Shown: positions 1 through 8,412, counted from the first letter of the stretch. The stretch is 64,000 nucleotides of DNA from Desulfosporosinus nitroreducens (GCF_023897015.1 NZ_JAMHFY010000021.1:26789-90788); one strand, 5' to 3'. A program made the numbers and translations. Notes: a model not told the origin generated them from the letters alone.

Positions 1-1
1 C

Positions 2-532
2 CCTGGCATGTCTGGAACAGAAATTTGCCGCGAGATTCGCAAAATATCCTCCGTACCCATTATCATGCTCACTGCTAAAGTCGAAGAAGAAGATCGTATC
101 CAAGGCTTAAGTATCGGTGCAGATGATTACATTACAAAACCTTTTAGCCCTCGTGAAGTGGTTGCCCGCGTACGTGCTGTCTTACGTCGGGCAAATAATG
201 ATACTGCACCGCTTGCAGACGTAATTTCCTATGACAATGGCCTCACCATTGATAACATACAGTATGAGATTCGGCTGCAGGATCAAGAAATCTCGTTGAC
301 CCCAACCGAATTTAAGATTCTGGGTGCCTTAGCGAAAAATCCTGGACGAGTGTTATCTCGGGGTCAGTTGGTAGAAATTGTTCAAGGGCACAACTTTGAT
401 GGAGATGACCGCGTGATTGATGCTCATATTAAGAAGATCCGCCAAAAGATTGAAACTACTCCCAGCAACCCACAAATTATTTTGACTGTCTACGGTATTG
501 GCTACAAGTTTAACCCGAATGCGGGGGGATAA
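2..532 (+). CDS. OmpR-family response regulator, 5' truncated by window edge
   Basis: This is the C-terminal two thirds of a DNA-binding response regulator. The visible part begins at the receiver loop that normally follows the phosphorylated Asp (PGMSGTE), then shows the conserved Thr (IIMLTAK) and the Lys of the receiver (ITKPFSP). A winged-helix OmpR/PhoB domain follows, with DDRVIDAHIKKIRQKI and the terminal VYGIGYKF motif. The phospho-acceptor Asp lies left of position 1. The stop codon is directly followed by a sensor kinase gene two bases away, so the two are an operon. The regulon is not visible, although the partner kinase has a Met-rich sensor loop. Confidence 0.9.
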   Translation, partial: PGMSGTEICREIRKISSVPIIMLTAKVEEEDRIQGLSIGADDYITKPFSPREVVARVRAVLRRANNDTAPLADVISYDNGLTIDNIQYEIRLQDQEISLTPTEFKILGALAKNPGRVLSRGQLVEIVQGHNFDGDDRVIDAHIKKIRQKIETTPSNPQIILTVYGIGYKFNPNAGG

Positions 533-533
533 A

Positions 534-1922
534 ATGCGCACAAAATTGTTTCTTTCCACCTTGATCATCGCGCTGATCACCTTAACTTTCAGCATGCTTT
601 CCGTGAACTTTGTCTTCAAACAACAGTTTAGTAATTACTTAACTCAGGTTAATGAAGCGACTTTGGAACAGTTACCCTTACGTCTCAGTTCGCTATATCA
701 GACCACAGGCACTTGGGATCCTGCACTTCTAAACGAAGTAAGTCATACCCTGCCGACGGGTACAGTTGTTACTCTAACAGATCCGAAGGGCAAGCTCATT
801 GCCACGTTAAGCAACCCAATGGATAATATGATGCACGGTCAAGACCAAATGGGTATGGGTATGGGCATGGGTATGTCTTCCTACACCACTACAAGTTGGA
901 AAACTAAAACCTTCACAGTGTCAGGACCCCTCGGCAATTTAGCCATAGCAGAGGTCCGCTACGCACAGATTCTCAATCCCCAAGATGTCCGCTTCCAATC
1001 CGCAGTCTTTCGCTCTCTGCTTTTCGCTGGAGGATTGGCCCTTCTATTTGGGATACTTCTCAGTTACTTTACAAGCCGCAGGCTCGTCGCTCCACTCAAA
1101 CGCTTAACACAAGCTGCCAATCGTATTGGTCATGGACATTTTGACGAACGCGTTTCCGTTCGTTCCAAAGATGAGGTCGGGCAACTGGCAAACGCTTTTA
1201 ACACAATGGCGGATAATTTAAACCGTCAAGAAACCATGCGCAAACAGTTCACCGCCGATATTGCCCACGAACTGCGCACTCCCTTGACCTCGATCAAAAG
1301 CTATATTGAAGCCTTCCAAGACAACGTTCTTCCTGCCAATCATGAAAATCTCTCTTCTATAAATGAGGAGATTAACCGTCTAGTTGACTTGTCAAGCGAT
1401 CTAAAAGACCTAAATGTTGCTGAAATAGGCGGATTACACCTAAAGCTTGAACTTGTGGACATAACACATCTTCTTGAGAAAATCATACACAGCCTTTACC
1501 CTCTTATCCAGGAAAAAGAATTGACTCTAAATTGGAACACTCCCGAGAAACCCGTTACTGCGGCCGGGGATGAACGCCTTCTGACTCGACTCTTCTACAA
1601 TCTGGTCCACAATGCCTATCGATACTCAAACCCAAGCGGTCAGATTAGCGTTACTCTTACACAAATGCCGGATTATGCAGAAATCAAGATTAAAAACACC
1701 GGTATAGGCATCTCGGAAGACGACCTACCTTTAATATTCGAGCGTTTTTACCGAGCTGACCAATCCCGAACCCGTGAGACAGGAGGGACCGGAATTGGTC
1801 TGGCGCTGGTCCGTCAGATTACGGACCTCCATAAAGGTACGATCTCCGTACTGAGTAAAGTGGGACAGGAGACCGAATTCGTCGTTAAGCTTCCTAAAAA
1901 GATAAAAGTGGCTGAGGAGTAG
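534..1922 (+). CDS. Sensor histidine kinase with Met-rich extracytoplasmic loop
   Basis: A membrane sensor kinase of 462 residues. It has TM1 at about 5-27, an extracytoplasmic domain of about 130 residues, TM2 at about 162-180, a HAMP linker, a HisKA domain with the phospho-His in IAHELRTP (H245), and a HATPase domain with N, G1 (FERFYR) and G2 (GGTGIGLAL) boxes. The start at 534 is chosen because a run of G (523-528) gives a ribosome site and the regulator ends at 532. Residues 96-114 are unusually Met-rich with a Met-Gly repeat, which suggests soft-metal (copper or silver) sensing. That is an inference. It pairs with the upstream regulator. Confidence 0.92.
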   Translation: MRTKLFLSTLIIALITLTFSMLSVNFVFKQQFSNYLTQVNEATLEQLPLRLSSLYQTTGTWDPALLNEVSHTLPTGTVVTLTDPKGKLIATLSNPMDNMMHGQDQMGMGMGMGMSSYTTTSWKTKTFTVSGPLGNLAIAEVRYAQILNPQDVRFQSAVFRSLLFAGGLALLFGILLSYFTSRRLVAPLKRLTQAANRIGHGHFDERVSVRSKDEVGQLANAFNTMADNLNRQETMRKQFTADIAHELRTPLTSIKSYIEAFQDNVLPANHENLSSINEEINRLVDLSSDLKDLNVAEIGGLHLKLELVDITHLLEKIIHSLYPLIQEKELTLNWNTPEKPVTAAGDERLLTRLFYNLVHNAYRYSNPSGQISVTLTQMPDYAEIKIKNTGIGISEDDLPLIFERFYRADQSRTRETGGTGIGLALVRQITDLHKGTISVLSKVGQETEFVVKLPKKIKVAEE

Positions 1923-1938
1923 ATCCTCAGCCACTTTT
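1904..1938 (+). terminator. Rho-independent terminator overlapping the kinase stop
   Basis: The inverted repeat AAAAGTGGCTGAGGA / TCCTCAGCCACTTTT flanks the stop codon and ends in T residues. A near-copy lies at 7127-7161 at the end of the convergent SHOCT operon. Confidence 0.85.
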
Positions 1939-2097
1939 AGAACATTGAGATATCAGATTTACTAACTCATGTACAAAAGTCTGTAGCCTCAGGTTAATTC
2001 TATCTTTTCTCAAAATCATTTTTTTTACTAAGTGCTTTCTTTAACAAAGGTTTCAGAGTTTGATCATAGAACAATAGTCGATAACCGTTGGCAGAGT

Positions 2098-2319
2098 TCA
2101 CAAATAAACAAATCTTAACCTCTGACTATGGCGAACCGCAGCTTCAAGAGCCTGCTCGCCTTTCAGCTGGCAAGCTTTCCCGTCTGGACCAATGTGATAA
2201 ATTTTCAGCTCACCACTGTTCTTTGTCCATTCAAGACAGCACTCGTGACAATAATAACGTTTACGGCCGATCCGGCCAGTGTCGTGCGCTCCGCACAAGG
2301 GACAAGTCAATGCTATCAA
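2098..2319 (-). CDS. Small zinc-ribbon protein, unknown function
   Basis: A 73-residue protein starting MIALTCPLCG. Two Cys pairs (CPLC near residues 6-9 and CHEC near 24-27) form a predicted zinc ribbon, followed by a charged tail. An AGGGAG ribosome site precedes the ATG by about seven bases. Both neighbours are regulators, but there is no operon partner. A function cannot be assigned. Confidence 0.6.
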   Translation of the reverse strand: MIALTCPLCGAHDTGRIGRKRYYCHECCLEWTKNSGELKIYHIGPDGKACQLKGEQALEAAVRHSQRLRFVYL

Positions 2320-2519
2320 CTCCCTAATAACTTGTGTTTAGTCCGAATAACCATATTCACAAACCTGTACGGGACAATGATCATTCACAGCGGCCTAACT
2401 TTCGTCAAGGAGGGGATATTTTTTCTGTGCTCGAGATTAAGAATAGACCTCCCAGCGCCGGAAATCTGCTTCCCGCGCCAGGGGTCAAAGAAATGAGAGG
2501 AGAGGAGCTGACCTTTTAA

Positions 2520-2596
2520 ATTATACTTAAGAAATATTAACTGGCTTTTACCTAACCTTAAAAATTGTTTTCCAAAATATTAATAAATGTTACAAG
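2520..2596 (+). repeat. Imperfect direct repeat, copy 1
   Basis: About 77 bp that align with 6667-6743 over their whole length. Shared blocks include ATTATACT, ATATTAACTGGC and AATAAATGTTACAA. Confidence 0.7.
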
Positions 2597-2631
2597 ACTG
2601 GGATCAGCCCAGAGACAACCATTCAAAGGCA

Positions 2632-2684
2632 TAAAAAAAAATGCCAACGGTTTCCGGACAGTAATGACCGATAACCGTTGGCAT
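2632..2684 (-). terminator. Terminator for the 5.3-2.7 kb minus-strand operon
   Basis: ATGCCAACGG and CCGTTGGCAT pair across a 24-base loop. On the minus strand the stem is followed by nine T residues. It lies just after the GNAT remnant. Confidence 0.7.
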
Positions 2685-2720
2685 CAACATTTGCAGCGTC
2701 TACAATCAATTCAACCTCTT

Positions 2721-2950
2721 CTATATTCTCGTTTTGGCTAACGCTTGCAAACTTTTTTCGAACAATTCTGTTCCCAGCCCTTGACCACGCATTTCCTTTC
2801 AGATAGACACTCCCATCATATATGCTTTACGCGAGTTGTCCCAGTCCAGCATGTACTGAACCAAGCCAACAACCTCTTGATTCCTTCTGACACCATTCAT
2901 TTAATCCGCCCACGCCAAACGCCTCTCTTTCCAGTTGCACGAAGCGCTGG
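2721..2950 (-). pseudogene. GNAT acetyltransferase remnant
   Basis: Minus-strand translation gives the C-terminal part of a GNAT N-acetyltransferase: a beta-strand segment (VVGLVQYMLDWDN), then the acetyl-CoA loop (KEMRGQGLGTELF) and a final helix. A TGA separates the strand MMGVSI from the loop KEMRGQG, and the N-terminal part (LEREAFGVGGLNEW) is in another frame. At least one stop and one frameshift are therefore present. It follows the sensor kinase at 2992 in the same direction. Confidence 0.7.
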
Positions 2951-2991
2951 AGAAGTGGTAGATTTAAAACTTATTATCGAGGAAAACCAGT

Positions 2992-4569
2992 CTAATTCTT
3001 CTCAAAAGATGGGAAACTTATGTGAAAAGTTGTCCCCTTTCCTAACTGGCTTGCCACATCAATGTTGCCGCCTTGTAACTGAACCAGCTTTTTCACAATC
3101 ACCAGCCCCAGACCGCTGCCTTTTTCCTGCATGTGATCAGCACGTTGGTTCTTGATCCGATAAAACCTTTTCCATATGTGAGGCAGATCCTCGGGGGATA
3201 TGCCAATACCATTATCCTCAATGCTCAGTTCCACTTTACCTTGTCGGGTCTCTACGCCAACCCGGATGGTGCCGTTCTCCGTGGCCCTAGTCGCATTTTT
3301 CAGTAGATTCCTGATAACCTGTTCCATCCGGTCAGCGTCCCCGAGTACGATGGCTTTTTCTGTTTTCTGGTCCAAAAGGATCGAGGTGTTCGTGCGATTG
3401 GCCAGAGGCTCCATGGATATAGCCACACCGTGGGCCAGAGCGTTCAAGTCCACAGGTAGTTTTTCAACCGTTAGATTTCCGCTTTCCAGGCGGCTTAATT
3501 CCAAGATGTCATCTATCAGTCTGCTGATATGAATCGTTTGCGTGTAAATCGTGTCTAAATACCTCTCCTGTATAGCCTCATCTTGCACGATACCGTCGCG
3601 GATGGCCTCGACAAAGCCTTGCACGGCAGTCAGCGGGGTACGTAACTCATGCGATATCTCCGCAAATAAACGGGCTCTTTCTTCTTCCACCCTGCGACTT
3701 TCAGTCTGTACCTTCTGGAGTCTTTCCGCCAATTTATTAAGCTGGCCGCCAAGGTCATTGATTTCATCCAGAGGCTGGTCCTTATCGCTCAGAACATAAC
3801 TCCCTCTGCTGATCTCTGCCACAGTGGCAGTCAAACGGGAAATTGGCCTGGAAATATACATAGCCAGGTAGACGGAAATGAAAATAATAAACAGCAGGAT
3901 GATCATTCCCCCGATAACCATGTACAAACGCATTTTGCTTAAAGCAAGGTCAAGATTAGATGATTTCGTTTCCAGCAGGATCCCGTTTTCAATGGCGTCC
4001 TTGTTGTTCCCCATGGGCACAACGGTGACAAAAATAGGCTGATCGGTATCAGAATCTACTGTTTGGGTCATCGCAATTGAACCATTTTTGTTTTTGAGTA
4101 TTTCAATGTATTTCTCCTCTATCTTGCTACCGGGCACCATTTCTTGCTCTGCCGAGGTAGCCGTAATCTTTCCTGTCATGTCAAAGATCGTAATCTTAGC
4201 GTCAAAAATATCAGCCAGATATTTCAAGAAATCCTGTTGAGCCTGAATCTGACTGCTTTTTAGCTGGTCAGGTGGAATACTCCACGCGCTGTCCGTCTGC
4301 TGGAGCAAGGCAAAGTTTACTCGTTTGGCCTTACGTAACAATTCCTGTTGGACCTGATCATAGGTTACCTGCTTCACCACAAAGCTGGAAAACATCATCA
4401 GGACAATCAGAGCGATAACAAAAGCCGTAACATTGGTGAACAATATCCTGGTGTAAAGATTTTTGTTGAATTGTTCCTGTAGTAAGCGTTTACTAATGAG
4501 CAAAAAGTGATGCAGGGCACGGATTATCAACTGAAGTTTTTCCCTGCCCTGCTGTAGATAAGTATTCAC
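2992..4569 (-). CDS. Sensor histidine kinase (PhoR/ResE type)
   Basis: A kinase of about 525 residues. TM1 is at about 45-67, followed by a periplasmic double-Cache/PAS-like domain of about 170 residues, TM2, HAMP, HisKA (FAEISHELRTP), and HATPase with GSGLGLVIVKK. The chosen start is GTG at 4569, which overlaps the TGA of the response regulator (GTGA) and has GGGGAGAG upstream. Longer in-frame starts would run into the regulator gene. It forms an operon with the regulator at 4566-5276. The signal sensed is unknown. Confidence 0.92.
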   Translation of the reverse strand: MNTYLQQGREKLQLIIRALHHFLLISKRLLQEQFNKNLYTRILFTNVTAFVIALIVLMMFSSFVVKQVTYDQVQQELLRKAKRVNFALLQQTDSAWSIPPDQLKSSQIQAQQDFLKYLADIFDAKITIFDMTGKITATSAEQEMVPGSKIEEKYIEILKNKNGSIAMTQTVDSDTDQPIFVTVVPMGNNKDAIENGILLETKSSNLDLALSKMRLYMVIGGMIILLFIIFISVYLAMYISRPISRLTATVAEISRGSYVLSDKDQPLDEINDLGGQLNKLAERLQKVQTESRRVEEERARLFAEISHELRTPLTAVQGFVEAIRDGIVQDEAIQERYLDTIYTQTIHISRLIDDILELSRLESGNLTVEKLPVDLNALAHGVAISMEPLANRTNTSILLDQKTEKAIVLGDADRMEQVIRNLLKNATRATENGTIRVGVETRQGKVELSIEDNGIGISPEDLPHIWKRFYRIKNQRADHMQEKGSGLGLVIVKKLVQLQGGNIDVASQLGKGTTFHISFPSFEKN

Positions 4570-5276
4570 GACACGGTCTCTCCCCTTTTTGCAGGAGGTG
4601 TAAACTGGTATCCCACACCCCATACAGTTGTCAAGTATTCAAACGGCAAAGGTGCCAGCTTGGTCCTCAACCTGCGAATGTGGACATCTATCGTACGCTC
4701 ATCACCGAAGAAATCATACCCCCAGACAGCCGCCAGCAGATCCTCTCTGCTAAAAACCCGGCGCGGATTCTGGGCCAGGTAGTAGAGCAAATCGTATTCT
4801 CTGGGAGTGACTTCTATTTCTTGATCCTCAATCAAAACGGTCCTGGAATCGGCCAGGATTTCTAACCCGGGGTATTTCAATTTCCAATTCGTCGCTGTAT
4901 CCACCGGTTGAGTACGGCGCAGTAATGCTTTAATTCTGGCTACCAATTCCCGGGGACTGAAAGGTTTAGCAACATAGTCATCAGCTCCCATTTCCAGTCC
5001 CAAAACACGGTCTGCTTCCTCTCCCTTGGCTGTAAGCATGATGATAGGAACCATGCGTATCGACCTTAGATTGCGGCATATTGTAAGCCCGTCCTGACCC
5101 GGAAGCATGATATCCAGTATTACCACATCAGGATTTTCCCGGTCGAATGCTGCTAGCACCAAGTCACCGTTGCTTACCCCAATGACTTTAAAACCTTCCC
5201 TTTCACCATATAACTTGACCAGTTCCAATACATTTTGGTCGTCATCAACCAGCAGAACCTTACCACAATAAGACAT
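4566..5276 (-). CDS. OmpR/PhoB-family response regulator
   Basis: A complete 236-residue regulator. The receiver domain has the acidic pair in VLLVDDDQ, the phospho-acceptor Asp in VVILDIMLPG, the Thr in IIMLTAKG and the Lys in VAKPFSP. A winged-helix output domain ends with the usual VWGVGYQF. The start MSYCGK is chosen because GAGGGAGGG lies seven bases upstream; the earlier in-frame Met has no ribosome site. Its gene overlaps the sensor kinase by four bases. Confidence 0.93.
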   Translation of the reverse strand: MSYCGKVLLVDDDQNVLELVKLYGEREGFKVIGVSNGDLVLAAFDRENPDVVILDIMLPGQDGLTICRNLRSIRMVPIIMLTAKGEEADRVLGLEMGADDYVAKPFSPRELVARIKALLRRTQPVDTATNWKLKYPGLEILADSRTVLIEDQEIEVTPREYDLLYYLAQNPRRVFSREDLLAAVWGYDFFGDERTIDVHIRRLRTKLAPLPFEYLTTVWGVGYQFTPPAKRGETVS

Positions 5277-5388
5277 TTTACCCTCCCTCAGCGGTATCTT
5301 TTTCCATCTAAATACCATGATGCGATGGTACTAATCTTTCTCTGGATTGTACTAATTACCTATAATTCTGGTTATATTCGTATTGCAA

Positions 5389-5775
5389 TCATGGAGCTGC
5401 TATTTGTAGGAGATCAGCATTTTGATACTGATTTCCTACAATATCACTAATCCCAACATCACTGATTTTTCGATTCAAAGAGCTGCCTAGTTCAACAAGT
5501 TCGAAACTCCCTATTGATTTATTCCAAATCACTTTGTAAATTGCAGATGAAATTTTAATAAAATCACCTTCATAGACATCCGTTTCATTGGCATCAGACA
5601 AACCGGTCCACTGCAACAATTCAAATTTTTCGGCTGGTTCCCACGAACGACCGGGAACACTTATAGCAAATGGAGCTTGCATTTGTATATCAAATGTTAT
5701 AGCTTGTGGCTTAAACATTTTCAGCCTAACCTTGTCCCAAACTCTAAATTTAATTTCTTTCAAAAACGTCAGCAC
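5389..5775 (-). CDS. YopX-family protein (phage-type)
   Basis: A 128-residue protein whose N-terminus (IKFRVWDK) and C-terminal half (LLQWTGLSDANETDVYEGD) match the YopX family found in prophages and plasmids. The probable start is GTG at 5775 behind GGGGAGGGAAT; an ATG one base earlier is out of frame. The gene is a lone phage-derived cargo gene here. Its function is unknown. Confidence 0.75.
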   Translation of the reverse strand: MLTFLKEIKFRVWDKVRLKMFKPQAITFDIQMQAPFAISVPGRSWEPAEKFELLQWTGLSDANETDVYEGDFIKISSAIYKVIWNKSIGSFELVELGSSLNRKISDVGISDIVGNQYQNADLLQIAAP

Positions 5776-5949
5776 ATTCCCTCCCCATCTTCTCTATAAG
5801 TGGGGGAGGAATGCGCCTTCCCTCCTTTCTTTGTGCTCGTGACCCTAAACACACACTTTCTGTTGTAGTCCAGAGGTAGTTTGACTTAGCGACGTCCTTC
5901 GGAACCTCCGTAATATCTTTAATTAGTAGTAAGAAAGGACAATTGATGT

Positions 5950-6018
5950 TTAAGAGGTCCACCCAAAAGAGTCAGGCGATGTTGGTAAGTCGTCACTAGA
6001 CCGTTCCAGAAGTTTCAT
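5950..6018 (-). CDS. Possible 22-residue leader peptide below the riboswitch
   Basis: ATG at 6018 follows a strong ribosome site (GAGAGGAGG, seven bases). The frame encodes MKLLERSSDDLPTSPDSFGW and two more residues. It is the first frame after the c-di-AMP riboswitch and hairpin. It may be a real peptide or the truncated start of a lost target gene. Confidence 0.35.
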   Translation of the reverse strand: MKLLERSSDDLPTSPDSFGWTS

Positions 6019-6041
6019 AGTCTGTCCTCCTCTCAATAATG

Positions 6042-6083
6042 CGTAAAGGGTCCCGCGTTGAACTAGACGCAGGACCCTTTACG
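6042..6083 (-). terminator. Hairpin in the riboswitch expression platform
   Basis: CGTAAAGGGTCC pairs with GGACCCTTTACG, extended by GCGT/ACGC, directly below the c-di-AMP aptamer. There is no long T run on the minus strand, so it may be a regulatory stem and not a simple terminator. Confidence 0.55.
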
Positions 6084-6089
6084 AAGTTT

Positions 6090-6210
6090 TTTCTCTCTTG
6101 TAAGCGCTTACGAAGTTAGCTGACGGATTCGGGCTAAAGATACAACCCTACCGGCAAAAGCCGGATTCACCCCAAAAAGATGGGTCCCCCGTTTCCATTT
6201 GTGCGGAACT
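6090..6210 (-). ncRNA. c-di-AMP riboswitch (ydaO/yuaA type)
   Basis: On the minus strand the signature blocks appear in order: ACGGGGGACCCA, TTGGGGTGAATCC, a short GCCGG.. hairpin, AGCCCGAATCCGTCAGCTAA and TTCGTAAGCG. These are the conserved segments of the ydaO class, which binds cyclic di-AMP and usually turns genes off when the ligand is high. No intact gene of the usual target classes follows; only a 22-codon frame and, further on, a YopX gene lie downstream. Confidence 0.85.
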
Positions 6211-6238
6211 CAGCGCGTCCTTAACTATTTAGTTGGAA

Positions 6239-6289
6239 CAACTGACAACCGATATAATTATTATAAGTTGTCAGTTGAATATATGTCAA
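6239..6289 (-). promoter_or_regulatory. Promoter with 11-bp inverted-repeat operator
   Basis: The minus-strand promoter has TTGACA (6289-6284), an 18-bp spacer and TATAAT (6265-6260). CAACTGACAAC (6239-6249) and GTTGTCAGTTG (6267-6277) form a perfect 11-bp inverted repeat with a 17-bp spacer that encloses the -10 box. The same geometry occurs at the eam promoter (25800-25836), which points to a shared repressor. The BusR-like gene at 25066 is the obvious candidate. Confidence 0.7.
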
Positions 6290-6419
6290 CCCTTAGGAGC
6301 CAGGAATATTCTTCCTATGCTGCCTAGGTATAAAATTGTTATTCTGGTAATCTGATTATTGGGTGAAAGTTGTTCCAAAAATACTTAACAGATTGTCGTA
6401 AATGTTCAGCAATTTATCT

Positions 6420-6660
6420 TAAGAGGTGAGGAGCTTATCGTACATTCTATTCACCGTTTGTCCTTGGTCCGTTGGAGCAGGAATTTCATTATCCACCGCT
6501 TCTTCTTCGTCCACTGGAGTAAGGGTTTCATTATCTACCCCATCGTTTCAGTTTCAGCCAGAAAACGCAATTGTTTCCTTATTGAAATTTAACGATTAAA
6601 TCATTTTATTCAGATATATTACCTCCCCTTCCTTAAGATAAGAACTATTCCTCCTTTCGA
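6420..6660. other. Non-coding or decayed sequence
   Basis: A short open minus-strand stretch with two acidic repeats (VDNEIPAP-like) runs from about 6540 to 6420. It has no start or ribosome site and a stop in the middle of the C-terminal repeat. It is probably a gene remnant of unknown origin. Confidence 0.3.
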
Positions 6661-6666
6661 AGCCAA

Positions 6667-6743
6667 TTATACTGAAGGCATATTAACTGGCATTTACCAA
6701 ACTATGAAAATGTTTTGCGAAAATGTGAATAAATGTTACAACG
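6667..6743 (+). repeat. Imperfect direct repeat, copy 2
   Basis: This partner of 2520-2596 is roughly three quarters identical by eye. It ends at the start of a reductase gene remnant. Confidence 0.7.
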
Positions 6744-6754
6744 GGTAAGGAATT

Positions 6755-7096
6755 TAGCTTTAGTCGAAACAAAGAACCTTACGTTAAGATTAGCAAAACA
6801 CCTGGATGAAAAGATTAAGAGGTACAATAGGAAAGTGGAATGGGAAGACGGTCGAGAAATTCGAACCCTCGATTGGAGGAAGCCTCGGAATAAACGCTGG
6901 TTTTGCAACCACGCTCCAAGGAGCGGTTCCATCCGAAAGAGTTCACGAGGTTTTAGAGGATTTTATCAGGTTTTACAAAAATCAACGATCTTCCCAAGAG
7001 TCGTTCCATGATTTTGTTTCACGGCTCGGACGTGAAGCCGTCCAAGAACTTCTTAATCTCTATATGGAATCCCTAGATAAATTAGCATGTTTTTGA
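6755..7096 (+). pseudogene. C-terminal remnant of a nitrite/sulfite reductase
   Basis: The open frame from 6806 reads like the C-terminal end of a siroheme nitrite/sulfite reductase: IGGSLGINAGFATTLQGAVP, a helix with VHEVLEDFIRFY, and ESFHDFVSRLGREAVQELL. The catalytic [4Fe-4S]-siroheme Cys cluster and about 80% of the protein are missing. It ends normally and is followed by the terminator at 7127. Confidence 0.65.
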
Positions 7097-7126
7097 AGCA
7101 AATCGAGTTAACACTGTGTACATAGT

Positions 7127-7161
7127 AAAAGTGGCTAAGGAATCAATCCTCAGCCACTTTT
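7127..7161 (-). terminator. Terminator of the SHOCT/Met-rich operon
   Basis: An inverted repeat almost identical to that at 1904-1938 (AAAAGTGGCTaAGGA / TCCTCAGCCACTTTT). It serves the minus-strand operon ending at 7173 and probably also the plus-strand remnant. Confidence 0.8.
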
Positions 7162-7172
7162 ATGGTCTTTAT

Positions 7173-7454
7173 TCATTTACTCTCTAAATCTCGTTTCCTG
7201 CTCTGGAATTCCTCTGAATCTATCTCGCCACGCGCATATCGTTCGCGCAGGATGTCCATAGCACTATGCCTACCTATTGCGCCGTTATGAACATGTGCGG
7301 CATTTCGACGAAATAGATAGATACCCAGCAAGATAATCCCAATCCCGAAGATGAGATGCATTCCTATTCCCGCCATCCCCATCATCCCATAGCCGCCGCT
7401 TCCGTAACCGCCATATCCCCAGCCACCCATCATATTACCCCAGCCACCCATCAT
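7173..7454 (-). CDS. SHOCT-domain membrane protein with Met/Gly-rich N-terminus
   Basis: 93 residues. The first about 30 are Met/Gly/Tyr-rich (MMGGWG repeats), followed by one TM helix (about 31-48) and a SHOCT motif at the C-terminus (ILRERYARGEIDSEEF). SHOCT segments are short oligomerisation or interaction tails. A Gly-rich ribosome site precedes the ATG. It is the last gene of a three-gene minus-strand cluster of Met-rich and SHOCT proteins. The Met content suggests metal binding, but no function is established. Confidence 0.8.
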   Translation of the reverse strand: MMGGWGNMMGGWGYGGYGSGGYGMMGMAGIGMHLIFGIGIILLGIYLFRRNAAHVHNGAIGRHSAMDILRERYARGEIDSEEFQSRKRDLESK

Positions 7455-7522
7455 GTAAATTCCTCCTTCAAACTCATTTCGTTAATCCAGCCTAGACATT
7501 CCCTTTGAACCATAAGTAAAAG

Positions 7523-7747
7523 TTATTTATCTTTTTTAATGGATACGTACTGTTTTTGCCCCGAGAGCTCTTGTTTTCTTTCCAGGTATTCCTCTCTTTG
7601 AATCTCACCAAGTGCATATCGTTCATTTAAGATATCCAGTGAAGTGTTCACCTGAGATTGATGGCCCGTACAACATGATGCTCCAGAACTAGATGGACTA
7701 AATATATAATAAGCAATAACGACTAATAGTATTAAACCAATCATCAT
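7523..7747 (-). CDS. SHOCT-domain membrane protein
   Basis: 74 residues: an N-terminal TM helix (about 2-15), a linker with a Cys pair (SCCTGHQ), and a C-terminal SHOCT motif (ILNERYALGEIQREEYLERK). It resembles the next gene at 7173 in plan and sits in the same cluster. The CC pair could bind a metal. Confidence 0.8.
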   Translation of the reverse strand: MMIGLILLVVIAYYIFSPSSSGASCCTGHQSQVNTSLDILNERYALGEIQREEYLERKQELSGQKQYVSIKKDK

Positions 7748-7772
7748 TTAAGCTCGCTCCCCTTCTAATTAT

Positions 7773-8204
7773 TTACTTAGACGCCATTCCATTTACATTT
7801 CCATTCATCATAGACCCGCGAGTATTGGTCATACTACTTCCGTTGGTCATCATACTCCCTCCAGAATTACTCATAAATTCGTTCATTCTATCAAGGTTCC
7901 CTTCCCCCATTTGAGCTTTAACCCCCGGATCAGAATTCATGAGTTCTTGCATTTTCTCAAAATCGCCTGTTTGCATCGCATTCTGCATTTCCTGCGAATT
8001 ATGAAGGTTTTGCATTTCTGTCGAATTCATAAGCTCTTGGTGTTGCTCAGACGAAAAAGTTCTTTGCATGTATCCTTGCATTTGTCCAAACCATCCACTA
8101 CCTTGTTGCTGAGACGTTTCTGCCAAGGCCGGCAAAGCCATGAGCCCTAGAACTAATGTTGCGGTTCCTACGATCGCGGTAACTCTCTTGCTGAATTTTT
8201 TCAA
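7773..8204 (-). CDS. Secreted Met-rich protein
   Basis: 143 residues. A Sec signal peptide (MKKFSKRVTAIVG, hydrophobic core, ALAET cleavage region near residue 29) leads a mature part rich in Met, Gln and Asn. The tail contains SMMTNGSSM and similar repeats. It is the first gene of the Met-rich/SHOCT cluster. The composition resembles periplasmic or cell-surface copper-handling proteins, but there is no recognisable domain. Confidence 0.75.
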   Translation of the reverse strand: MKKFSKRVTAIVGTATLVLGLMALPALAETSQQQGSGWFGQMQGYMQRTFSSEQHQELMNSTEMQNLHNSQEMQNAMQTGDFEKMQELMNSDPGVKAQMGEGNLDRMNEFMSNSGGSMMTNGSSMTNTRGSMMNGNVNGMASK

Positions 8205-8330
8205 TGAATATTCCTCCCAATCAATTATTAATTTTTGTTACGTTTCCTGTAAATCTGCTGTTCTTCTATGTCCTTAGTCTAACTTTCTGATACGATTAAC
8301 TCATGAAAAAGTTGTGAATTTCTTATGAAT

Positions 8331-8364
8331 AAGGGACCCTGATTATAAAAATCAGAGTCCCTTT
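8331..8364 (-). terminator. Terminator below the AprB-like gene
   Basis: AAGGGACCCTGAT and ATCAGAGTCCCTTT pair across a 7-base loop, between the Met-rich cluster and the end of the ferredoxin gene at 8413. Confidence 0.75.
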
Positions 8365-8412
8365 AAGATACCATCGCTTCTTGTTCCACTTTACCAAAGT
8401 TATGGGTTTATT

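Larger units (their letters stand above)
2320..2720. other. Gene-poor interval
   Basis: This 400-bp stretch holds one copy of an 80-bp imperfect repeat (2520-2596) and a minus-strand terminator hairpin (2641-2684). I see no convincing gene. Confidence 0.5.
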
